NCBI RefSeq assembly: GCF_947623445.1
Contig: NC_135242.1
Span: forward strand, 3,658,001 to 3,722,000
From: Clavelina lepadiformis
Lineage: Eukaryota; Chordata; Ascidiacea; Aplousobranchia; Clavelinidae
Direction of reading: 5' to 3'
Length of the DNA stretch: 64,000 nucleotides
Below the pieces are notes generated by a model, which was given only the letters and a program-made list of their open reading frames with translations, was not told where the DNA came from and did not search any database. A program made the translations under genes and the position numbers. Positions 49,244-61,364 of this stretch are shown in pieces (the stretch's first letter is position 1; each line of letters begins with the position of its first letter).

Positions 49244-49755
49244 TTCTGTGGCGAGAACTCACTGATTTTAACATTACAAATCAGAAAAAACATACACCGC
49301 CTGTTGTTGAAATATTTTGTTTTTTTGACACGCCATATATCCTTAGCCAAACTGAAATATCCACCCAACGCTTATAATAATGTACATAATACGTGTTTGA
49401 CTATTTTGTTGGCGCGAAATGTTATGAAATATCGTACACCTTAGCTTAGACGGACACTTAAACCAATATTGAAAACATTTCACAGAAAACGTTTTTCAAA
49501 CCTTTAACTTCATACAGTTACAAATTAAAGTTTCGTCACAACGCAAAGATAAGATCAGTCAATATGCGGTCTACCAGACCAGAGTACCAGTTGGTCGGTT
49601 GCCAATGCACAGGAAATGAAAAGGGCAGTTGGGAAAGCATTACTCAGTCCTCAGTAAGTAGGAACAACAACATAAGCGCAAGACAGGTGCATTGAGACCA
49701 CACGATACGATTTTATGCCAATTGCATGCCTAGGGATGTATAATACAGAATAATT

Positions 49756-49783
49756 AACTATTCTAGAACGATCTAGAATAGTT
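49756..49783. repeat. 12-bp perfect inverted repeat containing TTCTAGAA
   Basis: AACTATTCTAGA and its inverse are separated by 4 bp; a further TTCTGGATCCAGAA palindrome follows at 49786-49799. TTCTAGAA and TTCTGGATCCAGAA fit heat-shock-element spacing loosely. About 800 bp upstream of the coiled-coil gene. The rest of 49244-50594 shows nothing supported. Confidence 0.5.
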
Positions 49784-50594
49784 TGTTCTGGATCCAGAAT
49801 TGCGAATCCTATTTTACAGTAGAATAAAATAATAAACGTTTAAAAAATTAAGCACCCGCAGTGCTTTTGTTTTGCCTTTGTAATAGGCTCACAAAATTCT
49901 TGGGGTTCAAGCAAGTTGACAATTGTCAAAATTGTCGTAACGCCCTGTAAACTTCATTACGATTAACGCACCCAGGACATAGTATTGGAATGTGAAACAA
50001 AAATCGACAACAACATCTGCAAGTGCCAAAGAAAGCTTTCAATCATAAAATAACACCGGTTCCTAAGATTTGGAAAAATACGAAAACTGGCTTCGAATCT
50101 TTTGAGATGCGGTTCTTTAGGCTTCATAATTCTGAAATGTACATCCATGCGTATGCCTAATAGGCAACATCACACAGGAAATGGTCTCTGGTATAAAAGG
50201 ACAGAACATCATATACGGTATGTTCATATAGTAGATTAGTTTTACCAGAAATACATCAATATTACTGAATTACTTAGCAATAGTTATACAGAATTTCATG
50301 ACACAGTTGAAATTACATGCGTGAATTTCTACATTTATCAATAATACAACAGTTATTTCACAACTCCAGCGTACACAAACTACATAAACTTGCTGTTTAC
50401 AGCATATGGTAGTAGATCCACGTATTCGATAGATCCAATTACGTGAACAGGAAGAGTCGAAACACACGTGACCAGCTCTGGAAAAAAATAGCCGCGAAAG
50501 GCATAACGCAAGGGTGGTGTTAGAAGACAGTACCTTGAGCATTCGAGAAGTTATCGCTATTTTAACAGACGGCTGTCTTGCATTTGCGCTCGTA

Positions 50595-53500
50595 ATGGAT
50601 AAAATGTACATGCCAGGTTCAAACGACGGAGTTCTGAAGAAAGGTAAGTTTTGGTTGATATGGATTGACAGAGAAGTTGAACACTTACAAAAGTTTAGCT
50701 GCCGTCGGCAAAACTAATTTGCTTTTCTTTTGTATGAACATAATCGTTAGTTTAAGGCTTTAAGCTGACGTTTTGAAGGAAAAATGTAATAAGGCTTTTA
50801 AAACATTTAGACAGATGTACATCAGTAGTGTCGTACTGGAATAACCAAAGGAATTCTGCTCAAAATGAAGAAATTCGTCAGAGAAAAACAGATTTTAAAA
50901 ACTTACAATTTTTTTAAATTTTTTTAGAGGTTTTGAAATTGAAGAAGAGGACATTTGCGGAGGCAATCTGCATCTTAGTTCTCTTCCTTGCGTTATTGAC
51001 ACTAGCTTGTGAGTAAAACTATTCCTCTCATTTTTGCCGGAGTCTTTCAGCAACTCCAGTTACGCGTTAAAACCCGCATTTAAATTTTCGCATAGTAAAC
51101 AAAAAACTTGCAAGTAGGCGCCAAAGCGATTGCCACCTTAATTATCATACGCAAAGCTTTATTCGAAAATGCTTTGGCGGGTTGCAACAATAAAATGCTG
51201 ATTAAGCATAAAGGCACAGAATGCTGAAAGGCAAATGTGCCACACTATACAATAACATCAACGAAATGATAGCAAATTAACCGGAAGCTCATAACTGTAC
51301 CAACTACCCAGCTCAGTGAATAGCATGTCCGGTGATATTTATAGGTGTTGCAAGACGTTGCAGAGAACAACAACATAACACCGGCTAATATAACTTAGAT
51401 AAATATCCAGTCTAAGCTTATAGGGAAGAAAAAGGAAGTAGAAGCTTAAGAACAAAACAGATTCCTGTCACGTTTCATAAAATGCTATAACTAAACTCAG
51501 AGCCGGAAATCCGGGCACGTGAGTTAAAAGGTTTTCTTTGCTGACAATTCCGCCAGGTGCTTTTCTTCGGTGACGTCGCCATTGGTTCGTGAGAGCAAGA
51601 GAGAACATACAAGAGCGCGTGGTTACTTAACGACTTTGGCATCTAAAAAGAAAACAGAATGATCGTGTCATAATTTTGGATACAATGTGCCCAACCAAAG
51701 TGTATGTTTTGTCGGTGTACAACACAGTAACTCGCTCCCCCTTACAATATGGTCACAGGGTTGAGTGGTTGATGGCAGCCTACGATACATAATCTAACTG
51801 CACTAGAACTTGGGCATGTTCTGCTGTTAAAATTACTTGTTATTGTCAATTGTTTTGACGCAGTGATCTACTTTCTGAATATCCCGGTTTCACCGTACCA
51901 ATCTGGTCAAGCTGCCAACCCCGAAACTAAGAAAATGGTGCAGGACTCAAACGATAAAGTTGACGATGTTAAGGTCAACATGACTCACTACAAGGTACGG
52001 ACAGTTCTTGTGAGCTTAATATTAAAACAAATGCACTTATGCCTATGCATGTGTTAAAAATACTTCACGAAACATAATTCATAATTGTTATTTGGCTGTA
52101 AATCACCAAATCCGTGAAATGAAGGGTAACGCGTTGATGCAATTCTTCTTTGTGATTTTATCACGAATGCTTTCTTACAGGAAATGGTTGACAACTTAAC
52201 CGAAATAATTGAAGAGATGGAAAGGAAAAAGGTAAGAAAATTATATTAAACACATTGCCCGAAAACTGTTGCAAAGCAAATAACCTTCAATTTGCTAATT
52301 GACGCAAAGAACAAGGCTATGTATATAGAGGACTTGCACAATGACTCACCATGATTTTGTGACGTCACACTACGATCGTGAGTCATCTTGCAAGTCTGCT
52401 ATATCTTTACGCATTGCAATCGAGCATAAGCGGGATAAAGATGTAACAAAAGTTCTTGTCAGGCCGACGAAAATCACTTTCACGAACTACAAAAGGAGAC
52501 GTTCAACTTCATAAAAAACAACATATCTGCTCAGTTGAAGGTTTGTGCCTGTGGTATTATTGTGATATGTGATAGAGGTTTTATACTTTAATGCACAGTA
52601 TTGTCTAATGAAAGGGTAGTTATAGCAGTCAATAAACCTATGGTTATAGCATTGCACCGCTTAAAACCGCTTAAATAAAAATGAATGTAGGCATACATGA
52701 ATACCACTTTGTGCGTTTATCTGACTGTCAATTGAGTATTTTTATGAAATTTTCTGCCCTATGTTTTGTCCATTATTCTGATTGCACCATCTTTTCAGGT
52801 TGACTTGGATGAGATAAAGCAGAGACTGGATGACCACAACAAGAGTTTCGTTCTCTTAGAAGCAAGGGTCGAACCGTTGGCGGTGAGAACAATCTCAAAT
52901 TCTCTCATCTTTCCTGCTACTTATATGACGTCATCAGCAATCGCATCTGTGTAATGTGACATTTGATGTAATTTGTTAAAGTAACCGCTGATGACGTGAC
53001 TATTTCGTCAGGGTCTTGCGGTTGATCTTCGCCAAGAAATTTCGGATACAAACAAACAGCTAAACCAGATGAAGGAAGATTCGGCCGATAACACCCAGGT
53101 ATGAAATCAATCTTCTTTCATTAAAGTATGAAATTTTTGTGTTTTTTATTATTATTTCTTTGTAATTTTTGGATTTTTCGATCCTGATATAAATGGTCTC
53201 GAAAACACGAATCTAAAGTCTCACCAACAGAAGTTCTGTTTTTTTTTTGGAAGTTCGTATGTTAAAGACGTGAATGTCTTTCAGAGGTTGCGGGACTCAA
53301 TTCAAAATCTGGATAATAAGACAAGGACAACGATCTCAGACTTGGGAAGCAGGACTGAGGTGAATAACCAGGTCAGTCAGATTTTATTAATTGCAGATAC
53401 TTCATTTTGTTTTAGTTATTTTCTAACATTGTTTGGCTAAGGACAATTTCTGTTACTAGAAACTATTGCGGTTTAAATTTGCTTGTGTTATTTTTTACTT

Positions 53501-56500
53501 CACTGCTTGTCTTTTATAAGAAAGTGAAGATGCCTTCAATTGTATAGGAAGACGAAATGTATATTTCCAAAGTAACAACTTTCTATTTAATTCGATAACC
53601 GTAAACTTTGCTGTACTCCTCTGTCCTTTGTACTCCCCTGGTCTACTGACTTTGTGTGTTTTATGTGTTTTTTTCTGTAGACGATCATGATGCAGACGGA
53701 GATCGAAAATTCTTTGGAAGCAAGAATAGAAAACGCGGAGGAGTTAATCAACCAACTGCAGGTTTGACCGCAAGTGCTTCAGTAGTGTGCAGCTATACTG
53801 GTAGTGAGGCATGATTGTCCAGTCAGATGCTCGTTAAACCCACACATACAGATGCCATGGCTGCAATGAAGGACTTACTGTACAAGTGCATACTTGGTTG
53901 TCATTCATCATCCATGTTTCGGAAAAATTCAACCGCGAATTCCCAACAAAGCTGTATTTTAACAAATGAAGCGACTGTTGCACATCTACTTATCATTTAG
54001 CCTTGTTTTTCAGAACCACAGCGCCGAAAATGACCGGATAGCAGAACTGGAAGGTCATCTCCCAAATCTGACGAGAGCTGTTCAAAGTCTGCAATCTGCC
54101 TCAGTAAGAACTATATTGCAATTTTGTTGTGTTAAAAGAGCTCACAGACAACGAAAGAGCTACACACAAGGACAATCCACAGAGCATACCGATACATTTC
54201 ACATATGTTTTGAGCCTAGTCATTAACGGGGCTTACAGACCATTTCTTGCAGATTTTATTTTATATTTTGTAAGTTATTTTATATATACACAAAATTCAG
54301 GTTGGTTTTTTGCCCAAGAGTTTATGGACAATGACAGAGATGCGAACAAGAAAACCTTATATGGAGTACTTGAATGTTTCAGAATTGCTTTATAAGCTTT
54401 ACAAGAATAATTTTCTGTAATATAATAGAAATAAGTCATGCCGTAGCTAAAATGAATAAATTACACCACAATGAATCTGACCTAACACTTTTTCAACTGC
54501 GTTATTTTATTCTGTGTTCTTTAGCACGATTTTAAGTTGGTGAAGTTTCGCTCGTATGAAAACCAGGCTGGCCTTGCCACTTTAAAATACGAGTTCGGCA
54601 AAATACAAGTGAGTTTTTGAAAAATTTCATTCTATATAAAACTCAACCTGTTTAAAACGAAAACAAAGGTCTGCACGGAAGGAAGAAAGTAAAAAGGAAA
54701 TATCCATGTAATATAGTGGCTGCCAAATTATTACTGTAGTAAGTTTGCATTTGGTAAAATTTATTAAATGGAATGTATTCATATTTGCATCAGCTGATAA
54801 TAAATCTTTTTGACTGAAGGAACTCGACCTTGGATCTCGTATGAGCACAGCCGAAGGTGACCTCGTTAACCTGCGAGGTGAAACTTTGAGGAGGATCACG
54901 GTGAGAGATCTATCAGTTGTTTGTGGAAGCATTTGATGTTAATTTCAAAAGGATGATGAAAATCTCAACCAATATTGTCTATTTTTATGTCCAGTCCACC
55001 TCCGACACCCTTTCGTCGGCTCTTGAAAATCTCCGTGATGGTATGAATGACCTCGAAGTCAACGTCACGGTTTGTATAATACTGAAGAAACTTTTCCTAC
55101 GTCTTATCATGTAATAAGAAATGGTGAAAGCGTTTAACTTTTGGAGCCGTCGCGAAAGAAAGTGGAGATGTAGATGGCTGACAAACATTGTTTCATAATT
55201 AATGAGCCCATTTCGTGTTTGCTAAAGTTTCACTTCCGAACAGTTTCTGCCTTACTTTAGGAGCAAATAGATGCAGTGAGTGAAAGCACACAAAGAAACA
55301 AGCAGAAGATATCCAGCCTCAAACACACAGTCGAGCATCATTTGCAGGTCGGTGCTGGCAGAATGAACGAAATATGTAGCACTATATACTCATTTGCTGT
55401 TTTTTGACGTTGTGATTATTTTTGTTTTTCGATAACAGCACAAACTGCAGAGGAACACTGAAAACCTTCAAAGTTTAGCGCAAAGAATAAACGTCACGGT
55501 ATCAACTTTGGAGGAGGAAATAACGGTAAAGCGTGAACTTAAATTTCATCACATTTCACGTATATCTTAATGTGGAAGCATTTTTAATGATTTTGATTTA
55601 TCTTGATCTTTATTTTAATGCATAAAACTGAAATAATGCGCAGCCATTTGTGAAGTATTATAGCAATAACTCTATCACGACGTTTCTAAAAGCCAACACT
55701 GAAACTCAAACATCCTGTATTTTATCAAAAGACTTCACAAACTAAGTTCATAATAAGCAGGAAACGATGACGCAACTCAACACATATGAGTTATACTCGC
55801 ACGTAGGACGTCCTGGAATGTTTTTGTCACGTAAATTAAGTTTGAAAATTGGCGCAGCAATATCGAAATCACTAAATTATTAAAAGATGCTCTTTTTGGT
55901 GAACAACTATAACAATTTTAAGAAGTTCACCAACGTTTCCTTCATGCTTGCACGAACTTTAAATTGTATTTTATTTACCTTTGCAGGCTATCCGAGCACA
56001 GATCAGCAGAATCAGTATTGAAGAAAGCAACGACGGAACTGGGGTAACTTAAGCCTAAGCAAAATTTTTAACCTATTTAATGATATATTATGCTGTTAAC
56101 AATTGCTTAAAGTACGTTTTATGTAGTACAATAGATTACAATACAAAAGTATCTCTTTGTTACAAGGCGCCAAATGCAAAAGTTTCGCATAAAGTTAATG
56201 TAATGTGTTATACACAGAACGCGATTGGTGGAATCGCGCGAACACTTATTAAATACTTGTGTTCATAATGAAGGCTACAAGTGTAGCCGTGGGCTTTATA
56301 CTTGTCTGTAGTCTTTACACGTAGATTATATAGTTGTACAAATGTAAATATAAGCATTATCCCCAATTGGTCGATTTACGAGTTAGGTATATCCGTAATT
56401 TATCCTGTGCGAAAATGTTTCTGGCTGCTTTGTTTCCTTGAAGCTGGTCAATAATCTTTTAACTCTTTTTTGTTTTGTTTGTCAGTAATTTTAGAAATAG

Positions 56501-57247
56501 TTCAATCTGTTAAATCTTTGATATGCGTAATTTTAGATGTTTTTGCTGCCCGTAAAATTATAATAAGTTTAACAACTTATACATGCTGTATAGATACTGT
56601 GACTTTAAATTTATCGATAGCGATAGCGTCACGAACTTCAATTGTGAAAGTTGTTAAAATAGAATTCACAATTAACCACGATAACCCATATTTCTAGGAT
56701 AGATATTTAACGACGTTATCTGTTCCCACGATCATATCCGCGGTTTTTGCATTTACCTATTCCATTATACTGGGCTAAAATCTAAACAAACCTATAAGCG
56801 CAACGGACGTGTTCGGACTTTGAACACTTTCTTGCACATCTTTGCAGTAGAACATGCTAAAATTCCAACGTATACTGAAATGGTATGCTGCAAAACGTAC
56901 TGTATATTTGCTATACGTAATTTATATGCGGCAAAATCTAACGCATTTACAAATCGAGTACTGTGTACACTGTAAAGACGTCTGTATATTTAAGTTCATG
57001 TTTGAATGCAGTTGAACTACGAAGCACTTAGATTACAAACATCTGCAGTCAATATATTCGTGATGATGTGACACGTATAATTTTACATTCAGGTTCTACC
57101 ATCTACCGCGAAGAAACTAGAACCAAACCCAGCCAATGCCAGTGAGTGCTTTAAATGCAACATGATGCCATATTATTTTCAACGGTACATGTCATTCTCT
57201 TAAAAATAGAGCCACAATTTAACTCCAGATTTTCTGTTTTAGGTTAA
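50595..57247 (+). CDS. type II membrane protein with long modular coiled coil (18 exons)
   Basis: Exons: 50595-50643, 50928-51008, 51864-51994, 52181-52231, 52463-52540, 52799-52882, 53012-53098, 53285-53371, 53681-53761, 54014-54103, 54525-54608, 54820-54900, 54995-55069, 55261-55347, 55439-55525, 55987-56043, 57093-57141, 57243-57247; 1344 nt, 447 residues. A short N-terminal tail with a basic KLKKR is followed by a hydrophobic segment (AICILVLFLALLTLA, exon 2), so the N-terminus should be cytosolic and the rest outside. From exon 4 on, nearly all exons are phase 0 and 75-90 nt, each coding about 25-30 residues of heptad-rich helix (for example ENDRIAELEGHLPNLTRAVQ; STLEEEIT). Potential N-glycosylation sites such as NVT occur. 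The tail is NPANAS. No family recognised; scavenger-receptor-like stalks or tethers are possible comparisons. The start uses the only in-frame ATGs (50595 or 50604). Confidence 0.75.
52322..52406. repeat. imperfect ~28-bp inverted repeat around a TGACGTCA-like core
   Basis: Left arm 52322-52349 (TATATAGAGGACTTGC...ATGACTCAC) pairs with right arm 52379-52406 (GTGAGTCATCTTGCAAGTC...ATATC) at about 23 of 28 positions; the 29-nt loop contains GTGACGTCAC. Lies between exons 4 and 5 of the coiled-coil gene. Could be a small palindromic MITE or an intronic hairpin. Confidence 0.6.
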
Positions 57248-57759
57248 TTCAACCAAATTTGGTGGCTGCTGCTGGCTCTTCAGACTAACCAGCGAAAATT
57301 TTCCTTCGAATTGTAGTTTTTCAAATGATGAACTTAAAATCCTGGGTTACTTTCACGAGCATGCAGTAACTGTTATTGACAACATTTACACTGCTTTTGT
57401 TTTATCTGATAACGAATCGGATTCTGGACACAACAACGGCCTTTTTTAAAGCCGAAGTTAAAACATCTCATTTTTACACATTAATATTGTGTTTCTCCCA
57501 CCACAGTTTTCGGTGGTAGGCTTTTTTCTGCAGATTAATTTCGCTGTGATTTGTAATTTTGTAACATAACAATATAGAAACTGTAGAGGTAAAGTAGTAT
57601 ACCTTTTACTGTTCGTTCTACGTACATGGTCTCTGTCTCGTGTTGTGTGTGTTTCTAATTTTCTTACTTTTGTGGTGTGTGATATGCTGGTAATCGAATA
57701 GTTCGTTTGTAACCTTGTAAAGTACCATTTTTATTTTTCGATTTTCACAATCAATGTCA

Positions 57760-57765
57760 AATAAA
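57760..57765 (+). terminator. candidate polyadenylation signal of the coiled-coil gene
   Basis: AATAAA about 510 bp after the predicted stop codon at 57245-57247, followed by GT-rich sequence. The intervening region has no coding features and fits a 3' UTR. Confidence 0.5.
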
Positions 57766-58460
57766 ACAATTGATTGCTGTCAATCTTTGACTGCCTTGAA
57801 ATTCTTTCTATCGTTTGGCGTGGCCAACACTACTCTTCACGAATGTTAATCAAAAAAGTTGCGAGTACAAACGCCTAAGTGGCTACTTCCACATCAACAG
57901 CGTGACCTTGATGTGTTTTTCTGACTCCGTCATCTCTAAAGCGGTTTCATATTTTGAATTTCTTTGATTGATCATCATCTGAGCATGAGGTAGTTAGAGC
58001 ATTGTTGTTAGCGGTTTTTTGCTGATGCTTGTTCGAACTGTCCTGCAATTTAACTATCAAACATTGCATCAAGAAATTGACGACGTCCACATAGCAGCAC
58101 TGCCTATATAGGAATGATGACGGTAAATCAGTCAGAAAAAAGCAAACCTATCAACAAACATACAAAAAAATTTCTGAGTATAAACCGCACGTGGAGAATA
58201 TGTATAAACGTATAAATAATCCAATATTTTCTGCTCTAGCTAGTTACCAGGTTTACAAAATTAAGTTTAAATGTCCAGCATTGCGTTTTTTTCGAATGCA
58301 TCATTAATTTTAACGAAACTCGTGAAGAAAACAGCATTCAAACAAATCGTTTAATTTTTTTGTATTGCGACCTTGTAAACCTTGTTGTGAAAGATCTTTT
58401 ACTTTGTAAGTATGTGAAATAGCAGTTCCAGGTCACTGTAAATTTATTAAAAACTTACAA

Positions 58461-59655
58461 ATGGACTCCACTGAAAGAGACATATCATGTGCAATATGCC
58501 CGGATACCCTCAAGCCGCCCATTCGAATACTTCCATGTCTGCACAGCGTTTGTGAGAGTTGTGTTAAGGAACTTCTTCAATCAAACACCAACGATCCAAA
58601 GTAAGTAAAACAAAATTTTTGTTTTGTGTTGACGTTTGTTGCTATACTATGTCACTATGTGTATAGTCTACTGTATAATCAAACCAAAGTAGCCGGTGTT
58701 TGTATATTATGATTAGAAGATGCTAGATTTTAGTGGTAGTCATCGGCAAGAGTAGTTAAACTATAGGCTATATCTCACAGCTTGATGTGAACTAGCAAGC
58801 TTTATGGCAATTTTTGCAACGGTTGTTTTTACAATAACATTCCTCAGTTTAAAATGTGAAAATTTTAAAAATGTTTATGACCCACTATCTCCATGTATAG
58901 GTTGCAGGTACAGTATTAAACGTTTTCATGAATTTGTGATAATTAAACAGGTGTCAGAAATGTGATGGAAATATCACTCTTGAGGTGGAAGAAATTGAGA
59001 ATCTGCCCTTAAACCGATTGTTGCAAATTTACATTGAAATGGTAAAGACAGTGATTTGTTTTCGTACGTATACAGTAGTTTTTAAACGTATGTTTTTGTT
59101 GAAGATTTTTTAGAAGGTTGATGTATACATTGAGAGCTGCAAGTCCTTCTTTTATTTTAGTTTCTTTTTTACTTTTTTAGTCGATTTTTTGTTAAATACT
59201 TTTATTTTAAGTGGAAATGAAACAGTGCAGTATCAATTAATATAATTTTAATTTCACTTTGCAGTACATAAACAAAACGTGTCCACTCAGCGACCAAATT
59301 AACAACTCTTCTCAATTTTGCGGTAAGGAGTTGAAACTGCGATTAAAATGACTAAAATTTTTGCTTAATTGAAAATATTTTTTTCTGCTGACATAAAACA
59401 TTAATATAATCAACATACATAAAAAAAATCGTTAAGAATCGTTTTATATGTATTTGAGACTATATTTAACTTCAATATGCGATGGTAACGACCTCCATAA
59501 ATGCGCGGTTTTATTAATATTGTTTGAAAAATAAAGTAAAAATATAGCCACGGTCGCTAAATGATGAAGTTTGGTTTAGTTTTACCAAGTAACCATCACC
59601 TAATATCATCTAATAACTTCTTTTTTCAGCGAACATAGGTTGTATAAAACAATAA
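58461..59655 (+). CDS. small RING-finger protein (TRIM-like N-terminus)
   Basis: Exons 58461-58600, 58951-59041, 59265-59322, 59630-59655; predicted 104 residues. The N-terminus is a complete C3HC4 RING: CAIC (residues 10-13), C-x-H in PCLHSVC, C-x2-C in CESC, and the last pair CQKC formed across the first intron. The spacing matches TRIM-type E3 ubiquitin ligases. Exon 3 (YINKTCPLSDQINNSSQFCG) may be the start of a degenerate B-box. The predicted last exon closes quickly with ANIGCIKQ and a stop. A coiled-coil frame 75 bp further on (59731-59892) suggests that the true or ancestral gene was longer. RING assignment firm; 3' structure uncertain. Confidence 0.75.
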
Positions 59656-59730
59656 CTTGTGGCGGATTTTTTAAACGACTTGATTTAGAGTTAATCGAAA
59701 ATCTGATTCTCTGATCTGTTAATCTGATTT

Positions 59731-59892
59731 ATGCACTCGTTCATAGAAACTCTGCTCAGACACATCAGAAGAATATCGGCCATATTGCATACGTTGCGAA
59801 CGAGAATTCTTGAAGAAGTGGAAGAATCGAAAAGGGCTACCGAAGAGGTTGAAAAGCTTAAAGATGAAATCGAAGCATCGTTGAAGATATAA
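59731..59892 (+). other. 53-codon coiled-coil frame, possible lost or alternative exon of the RING gene
   Basis: Reads MHSFIETLLRHIRRIS... then ILEEVEESKRATEEVEKLKD..., a strong heptad pattern, and ends SLKI and a stop. TRIM proteins place a coiled coil after RING and B-box. The AG acceptors in front of it would need a phase-2 donor, while RING exon 3 ends in phase 1, so I could not join it. Either an alternative transcript or a decayed exon. Confidence 0.4.
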
Positions 59893-60538
59893 ATCAGACA
59901 ACCTGAAAAACGTATCAAAGGATTTTAAAAAATAAAACCTTCCACTCCAACTGAGTATTTTTTTTATCATCTTTTGGGTCTTGTTTTAGTCAAAGTCTAG
60001 TGTGAAAATGTAAATGTTTGCTATGTAATAATAAACTGTAATGTACTGCGCTTTTTCCTGCTTTAAAATGTGCGCATTTGTAATAAAATCCTTTTCATAT
60101 ATTTGGATGAATTCAAAAGCCATTTTATTTGTTCGAGAATCAACACCGAAGCTGAAATAACTTATTTTATCTGATAAAACAAAGCAGTCATTTTGCATGT
60201 TGTTCGAAAATTAATGGTTTCAAGAGAAAGCTGCAGACTACACCACTGCAAACTGAATAGGATCGCTGTTAAGTTGTAGATTCGCACACAATACACGTAA
60301 TCGCTATACGATTATATTTTAACCTAAATGTAATTCAGATGACCTGCATTATTTATATTGTAACCATACACATAGTTCGACACATAAAAATGCAGCTAAA
60401 ATATCTCACTGCATTTGAGCTGCAAACTCATACAACTTTTATATTTTGAGTAATCTGCATTGTAGTTATTTGTATATAGTATTCTTAATTCTTTATAATT
60501 TCGAAGCTATATACAGTACATCCATTTTATTCCGTTAA

Positions 60539-60883
60539 GGAGGCGTCAAACACCAAAAAATTTTGCATGTCAATTTGGTATGCTTTGACCATTCCATAAA
60601 ATGCCATCAAAAAACCATGATTCAAATTTTTTTACAGAGGGCAAAATAAACACTAGGATTTTTGGTTTAAAAAAACCAATTTTATCTACTTTCATGCTAA
60701 TTTTTAGCATAATTCTGCACGCGACCTGGGACATTGAAGCACGCCAACTGCTAGGGTAATTCCCAGGCTAGAAAACAACTCCAACCATGCTGCATTCTGA
60801 TTGGTCTAAACGTGTTTTTTAAAGCCCCACGTAGAAGTACAACAAATTCATAAAGATCTTAGTTTTAGGTGTTTGACGCCTCC
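60539..60883. mobile_element. 345-bp MITE with TTAA target duplication
   Basis: Ends are GGAGGCGTCAAACACC and its exact inverse GGTGTTTGACGCCTCC, 16 bp perfect, with A/T-rich extension. Flanked by TTAA at 60535-60538 and 60884-60887. TTAA duplications are typical of piggyBac and Kolobok superfamilies. No coding capacity. Confidence 0.88.
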
Positions 60884-60887
60884 TTAA

Positions 60888-61300
60888 CAGGCTAACGTTA
60901 TACACTAACGTTTTACATATTCTTTTAAATTATTTCATATTTAAAAATTTAATTTAAATTTGTTCGTTTTTCCAAAAATGCGTTTTTGTTTTGGATTTTT
61001 TTAAATTTTTATCGACTCATTGTAGTAGTAACAGATGCAGTAGTGAAACCTCATCGTAAGCATCTGTAAATAATAACTTATACATGACAAATTTTGTAAA
61101 CACTTTCAACAACAAAATTTTCTATATATATTTTTGCCTTATCTTTTTTCTTTTTCATGTATAACATAAGCTCTACTGATATAATAAAATAAATGTTTCC
61201 ACACATACTTATTACACTTATATATTATATGTATTATATTATACATAATTATCGATGTATTTTCGTTTTATGTCGGGGTCTGGAGACAAGCGCCTTTGGA
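60888..61300. other. AT-rich spacer
   Basis: Very AT-rich sequence between the MITE and the retrotransposon; no supported feature. Confidence 0.4.
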
Positions 61301-61364
61301 GGCCTTTCAGACGTTTGAGAGCCATTTCTCTGTTGTTCGGGAGCACTTGGAAGTCACGACTCCA

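Noticed and set aside
59630-59892. Splicing of RING exon 3 directly to the AG near 59755 giving a EEYRPYCIRCEREF frame
   Set aside because: Phase permits it and it has a B-box-like look, but the overlapping coiled-coil frame is more regular; undecidable without transcripts, so not annotated.
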